Source of the DNA: CAZLWA01 sp964563165
Lineage (GTDB): Bacteria; CLD3; SB21
Length of the DNA stretch: 64,000 nucleotides
Direction: 5' to 3'
Assembly (NCBI GenBank): GCA_964563165.1
Contig: CAZLWA010000099.1
Span: 7,539 to 71,538 of the forward strand
Numbering within the stretch: the stretch's first letter is position 1; the number at the start of each line of letters is the position of its first letter. Below the pieces are notes generated by a model. That model searched no databases. It was given only the letters and a program-made list of their open reading frames with translations, and had not been told where the DNA came from. Positions 8,650 through 17,224 of this stretch are shown in pieces. The position numbers and the translations under genes are program-made.

Positions 8650-11600
8650 CTACCACAGTCTAAAATCAAACTCCAGGTTCTCTTTTCGCGAGGTCGGATG
8701 CTGTTTGCCTTCAGTCAGCTTCTGAACTTTTTCGATCACATAGTCCCTGAGTTCGCTTACCGCGATATGTCCGTCTTTATTTGAATCCGCGTTTTTTGTT
8801 TTCATACCCTCCAGCAATGTATAGGTGAATACCCCGTTATTCCATTCCGGCGACTCATACGCATACTCCGCTCCGCTCGCCGAACTGATCACCATCGCTC
8901 CCGTTCCCTTATTCAAGTCCGCAAATAACTGCTGCATCAACTCAAATGAATTCTGCAATCCCAATGACGATTTCTTCACAACTTTCCTTTTGAATGCACG
9001 GCTCTTGACTTTTCCCTGATTCACATCGTTGTTTGCGATTAAGACACTTTCCTCTTTATCCACCTCGCCCGAGTGGCAGGCATCCATCAGCATTAATTTT
9101 TTTCTCGCGGGTATGCCGTCGAGCAAGCCTTCCAGTTCATCATATGCCACGCCTCTCGGTGACGGATTATTAAAATCCACATCGTGGGTGGCAAAATACC
9201 AATCGAGTTTATCATCCAGTAATCCATGGCCGGCAACAAAAAGAACTACCTGGTCATCGACTTTGGATTGCATCAAAAATTCTTTCGCTTTCAAAATATT
9301 TTCACGCGCGGCTTCTTTATCGAGAATCTTCAGAACTTTCACTTCACTAAATTCAGAACTTTGACTTTTGAGTTTTGAGTTTTGACTTAACAGATCTGTT
9401 AAATCATTCGCATCCTTTGAAGCGTATTTCAAGTCGAAGTCGTCGTTCGCATAGTCCGACACGCCGATGGAGACCACATACAGATTCGGCCTGACCTCCG
9501 CCGCTTTGCGGATGATCGAAACCGTTTGCTTCAAACTCTCCGCGCCTTTTTCATTATGCGCAGATACCTGAATTGTGTTTTTACCGGCATGAAGAGGTAC
9601 CGTCAATACTTTGGCCGCTTCTTTCACATTCAGGTCCTTGACAGAGACTCCCTTCGATCCAAACACTGCGACGTCATTGACATAGATGTTAATGCGATCC
9701 AACCGATATTTGGAATCACTCGCCTTGATCGATAAATTTAGCACGGCATCATTGGTCTCAAAAGGGAGATTGGCCGTGAGAATATCGGCCACAGGCAGAT
9801 GCATGTCCGTGCTGATCTGATTTTCTGAAAATCCCATTTTCGCTAAGCGCTTGAGGTACGCTTTCTTATACGCAACGACGATGGATGAATCGGCATAACC
9901 CAATCGCTGGACCACGATATCCGGCCGATTGAATATCAGATCGAAGTTATCAAAAGTGAAGACTTCTAACCCGCGCACAAAACTGATGCCTTTCGTACCG
10001 GCCTTGGTTGACAAATAGTAATTATCCGGCGTGATGATGACGTAATCATTGGCGCCTATTGGAAGGATCGTCGCAACATCCTTCCCGGTGTCGACATGGT
10101 AAATTTTCACCGTAACATCTTCTCCTGCGCTGTACAGATAGCGGCCGTCTGGGCTGAACTGTAGCTGAGTAACTCCCATCGGATTTCCAGATAGGGTTCG
10201 TATGGGCCCTTTGGAATCCATATCCCATAATGTAATGTTGTTTCTTTCTACGCTGGATAAGTACGAAGTAGAACCGCTCGCCAGATATTTTCCGTTGGGG
10301 CTGAACGCAAGCGCTTTCACATCCGCCGTATGACCTACAAGAGTACCTACGTCATGACCGTCAGGTAAGCTCCATAGTCCAATGGTTTTGCCACACGCGC
10401 CGGCCAAGAGGTCTCCGGCATGTGTGAAATCCATTGTTTCGACCCCATCGCGCCGTCCGCCGTTTATTACCAGTTTATTTTGCAGGATACGTGAATTCGT
10501 ATTCCAGAACGATATGGAATGTTCAACTGAATTGGACGCGATCAAAAGCGAATGCTTTTCGTCTAATAGTAAGGTATGGTATTGCCACTTTTCAGCTCTA
10601 AATAGCTTTGAATATGCGTTTTTATCAAGGTCCCACGAAAAAAGAAGGTCACCCTCGTCGGCCGCAAACAGCGTGCGATTGTCTCTGGATAATACCAGGT
10701 CAAGAATAAGGTTTGAGTTCTGAATATTTTTCACGTTTCTATAGCCCCGTGTATCATAGAATCGAATGAGAGGCTTTGGTCTTCGTGTAGCTACCAGCAG
10801 CAACGTTCCATCGGAAGAATATTTTAAGCCATCAATAGATGAATTGGTCTCAAGAGTCATGAAGTGTTTCAGCTTCCCTGTTGACAGATCAAAAACATTG
10901 AGCCGGGTTGGCTCATCCCGTACGTTAGATTTGATCCGGTCGAAAATAGTAAAAGCCAATAATCTTCCGCCTGGGTGCAGACTTACCGGGTTTACAAACG
11001 GCATTTCGTCAATTTCTTTGATCTTTTCTCCGGTATTCGTATTAAAAGCTCGTATACCAACACTCGTAGCAACAACCAGCAAAGCGCCATCAGGGCTAAA
11101 TTGTAAAGAGGCCGAATAGAAATATTTTTCCGCTATGAGTATTTCTTCGCTTCTCAGAATATCTTTGATATGAATCCCCTCCTCCGCTTGATAGGCGATG
11201 AGATTTCCTTGCGGAGATATAGCTACGTCATCGGTGTGTGTAGAAGCCTTGAACGAAATATCGAAGACGTTTTTTAAGGTCGAGGAATCCCATACTTTGA
11301 TTACATTTTCACGACCTTTCTTTACGCTTTCATTGCTGAGGCTTACAAGCCGGCTCCCGTCTCTTGAAAACTTGATTTTCTTGACGTAATAAGGGTGGGC
11401 TTTAAATTTTTTTACAACCTCAAGTGATCTGCAGTCCCAAACGCGGATTTCTCCGTCCTTATGATCTGCTGTAAATCCACCGCCGATAATGCGCAGCCCG
11501 TCAGGACTTATTGCCAATGCCGCAAGCCCCGGCGGTCCATCCGTCAATACTTTGATCGTCTTGCCGTTTTCAACGTCCCAGATCGTCAAATTCGCCTGGA

Positions 11601-12039
11601 TTACTGAACTGCTGCTACCAATGGCGAGCCACTTACCGTCAGGGCTAAAAGCAGCCGTGTTTACACCACCCTCAAATGTACCAACATCCTTAATAAGGGC
11701 TCCCGTACGGATGTCCCAAAGTTTCACTTCCCCGTTACCTGTCGATCCGCTGCCGCTGACAATCATTTTAGATGCCGGATCAATGGATGCGGTGTTGACT
11801 GGTTGGGAATGGCCTCGAAACGTGCGTACTTCCCTAAACGTCGCGACGTCCCACAATTTCACAAGGCCATCCTGTCCCCCTGTAACCATAAACTTCCCGT
11901 CCGGACTGAAATCCAAACTTTCAATTCCGGCAAAATGCCCTGATTGAATGACCGTTTCAATCGGAAATTCCTGTGCAAGAATAGATGAAAGAGAAAGGGA
12001 GATGAAAAATAAACCGCATAGCTTGCTTATGGTTTTCAT
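8650..12039 (-). CDS. Exported WD40-repeat protein with C-terminal caspase (C14) domain
   Basis: Using ATG 12039 gives 1,129 aa with a clean signal peptide (MKTISKLCGLFFISLSLSS, ending LAQ); the frame 72 bp longer would bury it. Residues of about 30-720 form two sets of WD40-like repeats (repeated FSPDGKxLxxG...LWD). A linker domain follows, then a caspase-like peptidase domain. Its catalytic His is about 938 (FVAGHG) and its Cys about 988 (LMDACHSGE). Near the C-terminus DSNKDGHIAVSE is a perfect EF-hand loop, suggesting calcium control. The signal peptide places it outside the cytoplasm. A 35-bp heptanucleotide array (9357-9391) encodes a Ser/Lys-rich insert just before the caspase core. 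The substrate is unknown. Confidence 0.9.
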   Translation of the reverse strand: MKTISKLCGLFFISLSLSSILAQEFPIETVIQSGHFAGIESLDFSPDGKFMVTGGQDGLVKLWDVATFREVRTFRGHSQPVNTASIDPASKMIVSGSGSTGNGEVKLWDIRTGALIKDVGTFEGGVNTAAFSPDGKWLAIGSSSSVIQANLTIWDVENGKTIKVLTDGPPGLAALAISPDGLRIIGGGFTADHKDGEIRVWDCRSLEVVKKFKAHPYYVKKIKFSRDGSRLVSLSNESVKKGRENVIKVWDSSTLKNVFDISFKASTHTDDVAISPQGNLIAYQAEEGIHIKDILRSEEILIAEKYFYSASLQFSPDGALLVVATSVGIRAFNTNTGEKIKEIDEMPFVNPVSLHPGGRLLAFTIFDRIKSNVRDEPTRLNVFDLSTGKLKHFMTLETNSSIDGLKYSSDGTLLLVATRRPKPLIRFYDTRGYRNVKNIQNSNLILDLVLSRDNRTLFAADEGDLLFSWDLDKNAYSKLFRAEKWQYHTLLLDEKHSLLIASNSVEHSISFWNTNSRILQNKLVINGGRRDGVETMDFTHAGDLLAGACGKTIGLWSLPDGHDVGTLVGHTADVKALAFSPNGKYLASGSTSYLSSVERNNITLWDMDSKGPIRTLSGNPMGVTQLQFSPDGRYLYSAGEDVTVKIYHVDTGKDVATILPIGANDYVIITPDNYYLSTKAGTKGISFVRGLEVFTFDNFDLIFNRPDIVVQRLGYADSSIVVAYKKAYLKRLAKMGFSENQISTDMHLPVADILTANLPFETNDAVLNLSIKASDSKYRLDRINIYVNDVAVFGSKGVSVKDLNVKEAAKVLTVPLHAGKNTIQVSAHNEKGAESLKQTVSIIRKAAEVRPNLYVVSIGVSDYANDDFDLKYASKDANDLTDLLSQNSKLKSQSSEFSEVKVLKILDKEAARENILKAKEFLMQSKVDDQVVLFVAGHGLLDDKLDWYFATHDVDFNNPSPRGVAYDELEGLLDGIPARKKLMLMDACHSGEVDKEESVLIANNDVNQGKVKSRAFKRKVVKKSSLGLQNSFELMQQLFADLNKGTGAMVISSASGAEYAYESPEWNNGVFTYTLLEGMKTKNADSNKDGHIAVSELRDYVIEKVQKLTEGKQHPTSRKENLEFDFRLW
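9357..9391. repeat. Heptanucleotide array inside the caspase coding region
   Basis: Exactly five 7-bp units (AACTTTG, ACTTTTG, AGTTTTG, AGTTTTG, ACTTAAC) inside the reading frame, encoding part of LLSQNSKLKSQSSEF. The frame stays open, but a change of one or two units would break it. Confidence 0.8.
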
Positions 12040-12208
12040 GCGACTCTCCATTTTGATGAACGATGACGTCAATCCACGCAAGACAAAATAATTTTTCAAA
12101 TGAGTATTCAAAAGACAAGATTGTATTTACAGACAGGCGGCGTATGAGCCAATGAATGATATTGAAATGTGCAAGAATCAGGCGAGAAAGGCAATTCTCA
12201 AATTAAAT

Positions 12209-12916
12209 TTACTTCAAATTAACTCCTTTTTTAACGGTAATGGATGAGCCCTCCGTCAAAAAAGCGGAACCGGCCCGGTGCGACAAGCATTCGACAAATT
12301 CTGTTCCATAAATTTCAGACACATCGCATTTCAGAGAAAACGCCTTCGCTTTTCCCACGGTCCACTGAGGGTGTTCGACTTGATACTCAACCGTACTTCC
12401 GTCACGCTGAGTGACGTAGCCCCAGTAGTGTTCGGAAATAAATTCCTCCTCCGACCCGGCATTCGGCAAAGCGGGCTCGCCTGTAGTTTCCACCTGTAAA
12501 TGATTCCAGCGGCCGCGGTTTTGCCACTCATATTTGGCGGCACGATTTGCCAGTTGGTGCCGCATCGGCAGGGCGGTATAATTTTCGTTATACATTTTGC
12601 GCGCAACCCAGGCGATCATCCGTTTGGGAACAATTTCTTTAATAAACACCACGCCGCGCCGCCAGCCCTCCGCTGATCTTCGCCGGACATAGAAACGTAA
12701 ATTGACTTCCTCAAAATGTTGATGAAACGGGATGGTCATACCGAGTACGCGGGTATTCAGGAACATGAATCCGACAACGCTGACGAGCGTTCTTCCATTC
12801 CACGAATCCAACTCGGTGCCGGCCGGAACAAGTGAGGACAAAATCCTCGGATCAATCTCATAATTCAACATCGCGAGGTGGCGCCACTCCGCCGTCAGAA
12901 ATATCTCATTACTCAT
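12209..12916 (-). CDS. DUF2071 (YqjF-like) protein
   Basis: 235-aa cytoplasmic protein of the DUF2071 family, seen from an N-terminus with ILSSLVPAGTELDSWNGRTLVSVVGF and the following FHQHFEEVNLRFYVRR. The family is related to acetoacetate decarboxylase-like folds; its function is unknown. The start codon lies within a 7-bp ATTACTC array that fills the gap from the upstream ABC transporter gene, so there is no independent ribosome-binding site. Co-transcription with the ABC gene is likely. Confidence 0.85.
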   Translation of the reverse strand: MSNEIFLTAEWRHLAMLNYEIDPRILSSLVPAGTELDSWNGRTLVSVVGFMFLNTRVLGMTIPFHQHFEEVNLRFYVRRRSAEGWRRGVVFIKEIVPKRMIAWVARKMYNENYTALPMRHQLANRAAKYEWQNRGRWNHLQVETTGEPALPNAGSEEEFISEHYWGYVTQRDGSTVEYQVEHPQWTVGKAKAFSLKCDVSEIYGTEFVECLSHRAGSAFLTEGSSITVKKGVNLK

Positions 12917-13013
12917 TACTCATTACTCATTACTCATTACTCATTACTCATTACTCATTACTCATTACTCATTAATCATTACTCATTAATCATTACTCAT
13001 TAATCATTAATCA
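12906..13013. repeat. Heptanucleotide tandem array (ATTACTC / ATTAATC)
   Basis: About fifteen units of 7 bp. The TAA stop of the ABC transporter (13007-13009) and the ATG of the DUF2071 gene (12916) both fall inside it, so the array makes up the entire intergenic region and contributes terminal codons to both genes. Confidence 0.95.
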
Positions 13014-14803
13014 TTGCCGATCTGTTCCATCTCTTCTTCGAGCAATTGCCGCTGGTACATCGACGCATAGACGCCGCCGATGCTGACAAGCTCTTCGTGC
13101 GTACCGCGCTCGATGATTTCTCCCTCCGACAAGGTCACGATGAGATCCGCGTACTTCACCGTTTGAATACGATGACTTACGATCAAACACGTCCGGCCCT
13201 TCATCAATACTTTCAGCCGTAATAAGATTTCATGTTCCGTATGCGTATCCACGCTGGACAATGCATCATCCAGGATCAGGATCTTCGGCTCGCGTATCAC
13301 CGCGCGGGCAATAGCCAAGCGCTGTTTTTGTCCGCCGGAAAGCGTGATGCCTCGCTCGCCGATAACGGTTTCATATTTTTCTGGGAATTCTTCCACATTA
13401 GATCTGAGCTGCGCCGTTTCCGCAGCCCTTACGGCTTCGTCCATCGATATCTCCTCGACGCCGAAAAGAATATTGTGCAATATCGAATCGGAAAATAAAA
13501 AGGTGTCCTGCGGGACCATACCTATATTCTTTCTCAGGGTCTCCACAGGAATTTTGTGAATCTCCGTATCATCAATGAACACGGTATTTACCGGAATATC
13601 GAATAAGCGCGGGACCAAATTGACCAACGTGCTTTTCCCGGAGCCCGTAGGGCCGACGATGCCGACGATCATGCCGGGATGAATCGTCAGATCAATATTT
13701 TTCAGAACCGGCACGCCGTTGTACTGAAAATTCAAGTGGCGGAATTCGATCTTGCCCTTCAACGATTGCATCGATGCAATGCCGGGTGCATCCGTGATTT
13801 GCGGCGGTTTTGCGAAAATTTCGTTCATGCGTTTCATAGAGGCCGCGCCGCGCTGAAAAATATTCAAGACCCAGCCGAGTGCGATCATCGGCCAAATGAG
13901 CATGGCAAGATACAGGTTAAAGGCCGTGAATTCACCGAACGAGATCTCCTTGGCGATCACCAGGCGTCCGCCCATCCACAGCAGCGTCGCAACGCTCAGG
14001 CCGATAGTCAAAATGACGCTCGACATCATGATCCCCCTGATACGCACCATATCCATGTTCAAATGAATGTAATCCCAGCTCAACGTTCGAAACCGTCCGA
14101 TTTCATGTTCTTCACGCACGTAGGATTTGACTACCCGAATTCCCGAAAAATTTTCCTGCGCGCAGGAACTGATGGCGGAGAGTTTCTCCTGAACTTTTTG
14201 CGAGCGCGAATAAATCAATCCGGAAAGCTGGTTGATCGCGTATGATAAAACGATCAAAGGAACAAACGCCAGCCCGGTCAGCTTCGGGCTGATATTCAGC
14301 ATCATCGGCAGCACGTAAACAAACGAGACGACCATGTTGGCGGTATACATGATCCCCGGCCCCAGCACCTCCCGCACATTGGAAAGATCGTTGGTAATAC
14401 GGCTCATCAGGTCGCCGGTCTGCGCATACTGAAAAAATTGTACCTGCATTTTCTGCAGATGGGCAAAAAAATCGTTGCGCAGATCGTATTCGATTTTCCG
14501 TGAGGCGACGATGAGCGTTTGCCGCATGGCATACAGCGTGGTGCCGTGAATCAATTCCATTCCGAGATTCACGAGAATGTACGCCATTAAGATCGGCAGC
14601 CCCCATGAATCGTAAATCGGATGAATGAAATATTGATACGTCGCATAAGACTCGATAGGTATCGAGGGATCGATACTGTCCATGGCTCCCAGGATGAATT
14701 GCGGGCCCAGCGCCTGAAACAGGTTTTTCAGAATAACCAGAAAGAACCCGAATATAAAATATTTCTTGTAACGGAAAAGATACGGCTTTAAACGCTGATA
14801 CAT
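13007..14803 (-). CDS. ABC half-exporter, fused membrane and ATPase domains
   Basis: 598-aa type I exporter (MsbA/MdlA/multidrug type). Residues 1-320 hold six membrane helices; the ATPase domain has Walker A GPTGSGKST, signature LSGGQKQRLAIARA and Walker B ILILDDALSSVD. The residue after the Walker B Asp is Asp where a catalytic Glu is usual. That is typical of the degenerate-site partner of heterodimeric exporters such as BmrC and MdlA. No second half-transporter is adjacent, so the partner may be elsewhere or the protein may work as a homodimer. Cargo is unknown. Confidence 0.93.
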   Translation of the reverse strand: MYQRLKPYLFRYKKYFIFGFFLVILKNLFQALGPQFILGAMDSIDPSIPIESYATYQYFIHPIYDSWGLPILMAYILVNLGMELIHGTTLYAMRQTLIVASRKIEYDLRNDFFAHLQKMQVQFFQYAQTGDLMSRITNDLSNVREVLGPGIMYTANMVVSFVYVLPMMLNISPKLTGLAFVPLIVLSYAINQLSGLIYSRSQKVQEKLSAISSCAQENFSGIRVVKSYVREEHEIGRFRTLSWDYIHLNMDMVRIRGIMMSSVILTIGLSVATLLWMGGRLVIAKEISFGEFTAFNLYLAMLIWPMIALGWVLNIFQRGAASMKRMNEIFAKPPQITDAPGIASMQSLKGKIEFRHLNFQYNGVPVLKNIDLTIHPGMIVGIVGPTGSGKSTLVNLVPRLFDIPVNTVFIDDTEIHKIPVETLRKNIGMVPQDTFLFSDSILHNILFGVEEISMDEAVRAAETAQLRSNVEEFPEKYETVIGERGITLSGGQKQRLAIARAVIREPKILILDDALSSVDTHTEHEILLRLKVLMKGRTCLIVSHRIQTVKYADLIVTLSEGEIIERGTHEELVSIGGVYASMYQRQLLEEEMEQIGND

Positions 14804-14863
14804 GCTGTATTTCCTTCATGCGCCCGGTGAATCAGGGAGTCGTGACTCACGGTGTTAACTTCC

Positions 14864-15442
14864 TCAAACATACAATTTATTTTTAATAATATAGCTTTCA
14901 ACATCTGCCGGAACCAAATACCGGATCGTTTGGTTTTTTTTGATCCGTTCACGCACCCACGACGAGGAAATCTCCACGACCGGCATCGGAAGCAGAACCG
15001 CGCGCTCCAAAAAGTTCTTGTCCGCCCGGCGCGCATTGTAATTCACTCGCGGGAAAACCGTAAGCGTTGCCTGCTGCGCCAATACGTCCGGGGTCTTCCA
15101 GGAGTTCAAAGCCAGCAAAGAATCCGACCCGATGATCAGATAAAATTCGGTTTCGGGGAATTGTTCCTTTAATTTGGCCAGTGTGTCGGTGGTAAAAGAG
15201 AGATTTTGCGTCTCCTCCATGTCGCTGAAGATGAAGCGGTCATTCCCGGCAATCGCTGCCCGCACCATGGCGGCGCGGTGTTCAAACAGTATGATGGTTT
15301 CCGGAGCTTTGTGCGGCGGGCGGACCGAAGGAATAAAAATAATCCGGTCTAAGCGTAAGTACTCCCGGGCCAATTCAGCGATGATCAAATGTCCGTTGTG
15401 AATGGGATTAAACGTTCCGCCAAAAATGCCGAATTTCTGCAT
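14864..15442 (-). CDS. nadD: Nicotinate-nucleotide adenylyltransferase
   Basis: 192-aa enzyme that makes nicotinate adenine dinucleotide from NaMN and ATP, the penultimate step of NAD synthesis. The start FGIFGGTFNPIHNGH carries the (T/H)xGH-type nucleotide motif (His15, His18). The C-terminal SSSWVRERI block is the ISxTxxR-like ATP-binding signature. Length fits the family. It is separated by 5 bp from the bamD stop codon upstream and 60 bp from the ABC exporter downstream. Confidence 0.97.
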   Translation of the reverse strand: MQKFGIFGGTFNPIHNGHLIIAELAREYLRLDRIIFIPSVRPPHKAPETIILFEHRAAMVRAAIAGNDRFIFSDMEETQNLSFTTDTLAKLKEQFPETEFYLIIGSDSLLALNSWKTPDVLAQQATLTVFPRVNYNARRADKNFLERAVLLPMPVVEISSSWVRERIKKNQTIRYLVPADVESYIIKNKLYV

Positions 15443-15447
15443 ACGCC

Positions 15448-16248
15448 TTAATTCTTATCGCTGACTATGGACGTCTTTGCTTCTTCCTGCTTCTTCTTAA
15501 TTTTTTCCAGAATTTCCTGTGCGTCATTCAGCAAATTTTTTTCCTGGGGATAGTCCTGTATCAGGCGATTCAGTATGAGCGTTGCCTTCTGAAATTCACC
15601 CAATCTGAAATTGCAGTAACCCTTCCAGTATTTCGCTCTGGCAACGAAAGGCGAATCGAAGTAATCCGCGATAATTTGATCGTAGTACACGATCGCAGCG
15701 TCGTATTCGGTGATCTTACGGTAGATGTTGGCACTTTCAAATTGTTTCCTCGCCATCTTCCACTTCAAATCCTGATACAGTTTGGCGATCTCGTCCTTTC
15801 TTACGCTTTTCGGGTAAAGGTCCATAAAATTTTGAACCGCATTCAGCGCATCCTGGGTAAATTTTTGATCCAGCGCGAAATTCGGGGACAAGTTATAATA
15901 GCTTACGGCCAATTTATACATCGCATCTTCCACAAATTCGCTTTTCGGAAAAGAAGTTACTAAGCGGTCGAATTCCGAAGACGCCGATACGTAATCACTT
16001 TCCCGGAAGTTACACTCCGCCAGGTAATACTGGGCGTCGTCCGCGATATCGGATCCGCTGTACTTATACGTAATCAATGAAAATTCATCCTGAGCTTTGG
16101 TATAATTCTTCTTATTGAAAAATTTCATAGCGTGTTCAAAATGTTCCTTTGACGTCATATATTGCGTCACATTCTTATTTCCGCCGCATGAAAGGATAAG
16201 AAACCCCGCCATGATCGACCAGAAGATCTTGCTATTCCGAAAAACCAT
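15448..16248 (-). CDS. bamD: Outer-membrane assembly lipoprotein BamD-like
   Basis: TPR lipoprotein of the BAM complex, which inserts beta-barrel proteins into the outer membrane. ATG 16248 gives a short signal with lipobox LILSC; the longer frame adds 14 unlikely residues. TPR-like helices follow (EHFEHAMKFFNKKNYTKAQDEF and similar) with the BamD spacing of about 36-40 residues. The C-terminal Lys/Glu-rich helix is extended. At about 266 aa it is in the usual range (240-290). Confidence 0.88.
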   Translation of the reverse strand: MVFRNSKIFWSIMAGFLILSCGGNKNVTQYMTSKEHFEHAMKFFNKKNYTKAQDEFSLITYKYSGSDIADDAQYYLAECNFRESDYVSASSEFDRLVTSFPKSEFVEDAMYKLAVSYYNLSPNFALDQKFTQDALNAVQNFMDLYPKSVRKDEIAKLYQDLKWKMARKQFESANIYRKITEYDAAIVYYDQIIADYFDSPFVARAKYWKGYCNFRLGEFQKATLILNRLIQDYPQEKNLLNDAQEILEKIKKKQEEAKTSIVSDKN

Positions 16249-16295
16249 ATTCACCTTTCTGCAATTCTTAATCTCAATTCCAAAATTCAATAAAA

Positions 16296-17069
16296 CTAAA
16301 TGCGTGCCATTTCATACCGGCCGTTCGCAAGCAAGCCGATCATCGTATCCTCTTCCATACTCCGCCAGCCGTCCCCGTCTGTCAGCGCCTCCGACGTGAT
16401 CAAAGTCCCGCCCATGTAATTATCATAAAAACCCAGCGAATGAACGATCTTTGTCGCCAGCAGGAAATTTTTCGTGATCGCCATGAAATTCAATTTGGGT
16501 GGTTTTTCCGATCCCGATTTTTCCGTGAGGGCCCGGCACGTGCGGACCGTTTCCGAAAACGCTTTCTGAAACGACGACAATTTCCCGGAATCGAGCTGAT
16601 CGACCTTTGTCAGATAATGAATGAACAAATGCATGGCGTATTCCGAATCCGTTTCACCGTGAATGCGATTACGTAATTCCGGTGAAAGAAGTTGCAACGC
16701 TTCGTGCCTTATCTGGTCAAACCCGTATATCGATCCATTGTGCGCAAAGATCAATTCATCGTCCCACTGAAACGGGTGGGTGTTATTTTTCGCCTGATTT
16801 CCGACGGAAGCCCGCCGGATATGCACCATCACACGATCGAATTCCTGCGCAGCATATTCGGAGAACCTCAAATCGTTTTTCGGAGCGGCCGGTTCCTTGA
16901 TAACGGAAAAAATATTCCCGCGGACGAATCCGTATCCCCACCCGTCGTCATTCGGTTTGCACGCATCGCGATCACATACGCTTTGCTGAATCATCGCATT
17001 GGGGTATTCCAAAATCTCCTTTCTTAAATCAACCGGATTTGTTCCGCGATAACCTAGTAAACGGCACAT
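16296..17069 (-). CDS. Class II glutamine amidotransferase (YafJ-like)
   Basis: 257-aa Ntn-type amidotransferase domain standing alone. Cys2 (MCRLLGYRG) is the N-terminal nucleophile after Met removal. NTHPFQW, FAHNGSIYGF and GETDSEYAMHLFIH are the glutamine-binding and oxyanion blocks. Stand-alone members hydrolyse glutamine or related gamma-glutamyl compounds; the physiological substrate of this group is unclear. The start codon is 5 bp from a 7-bp array (17074-17173). Confidence 0.88.
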   Translation of the reverse strand: MCRLLGYRGTNPVDLRKEILEYPNAMIQQSVCDRDACKPNDDGWGYGFVRGNIFSVIKEPAAPKNDLRFSEYAAQEFDRVMVHIRRASVGNQAKNNTHPFQWDDELIFAHNGSIYGFDQIRHEALQLLSPELRNRIHGETDSEYAMHLFIHYLTKVDQLDSGKLSSFQKAFSETVRTCRALTEKSGSEKPPKLNFMAITKNFLLATKIVHSLGFYDNYMGGTLITSEALTDGDGWRSMEEDTMIGLLANGRYEMARI

Positions 17070-17073
17070 GAGT

Positions 17074-17173
17074 AGTTATCAGTTAATAGTTATCAGTTAA
17101 TAGTTATCAGTTGTCAGTTTTCTAGCTGTCAGCTGTCAGCTATCAGCCTTCAGCATTCAACATCCGGCATTCA
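17074..17173. repeat. Heptanucleotide tandem array (AGTTATC / AGCTGTC)
   Basis: About fourteen 7-bp units, first AGTTATC/AGTTAAT, later AGCTGTC and AGCATTC, with one unit shifted by one base. It fills most of the gap between the amidotransferase gene and the 857-aa protein gene. Confidence 0.9.
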
Positions 17174-17224
17174 GTGGGCTATTTCTCCACTACTCCATTA
17201 ATCCATTACTCCGCCCTTCCGGAA

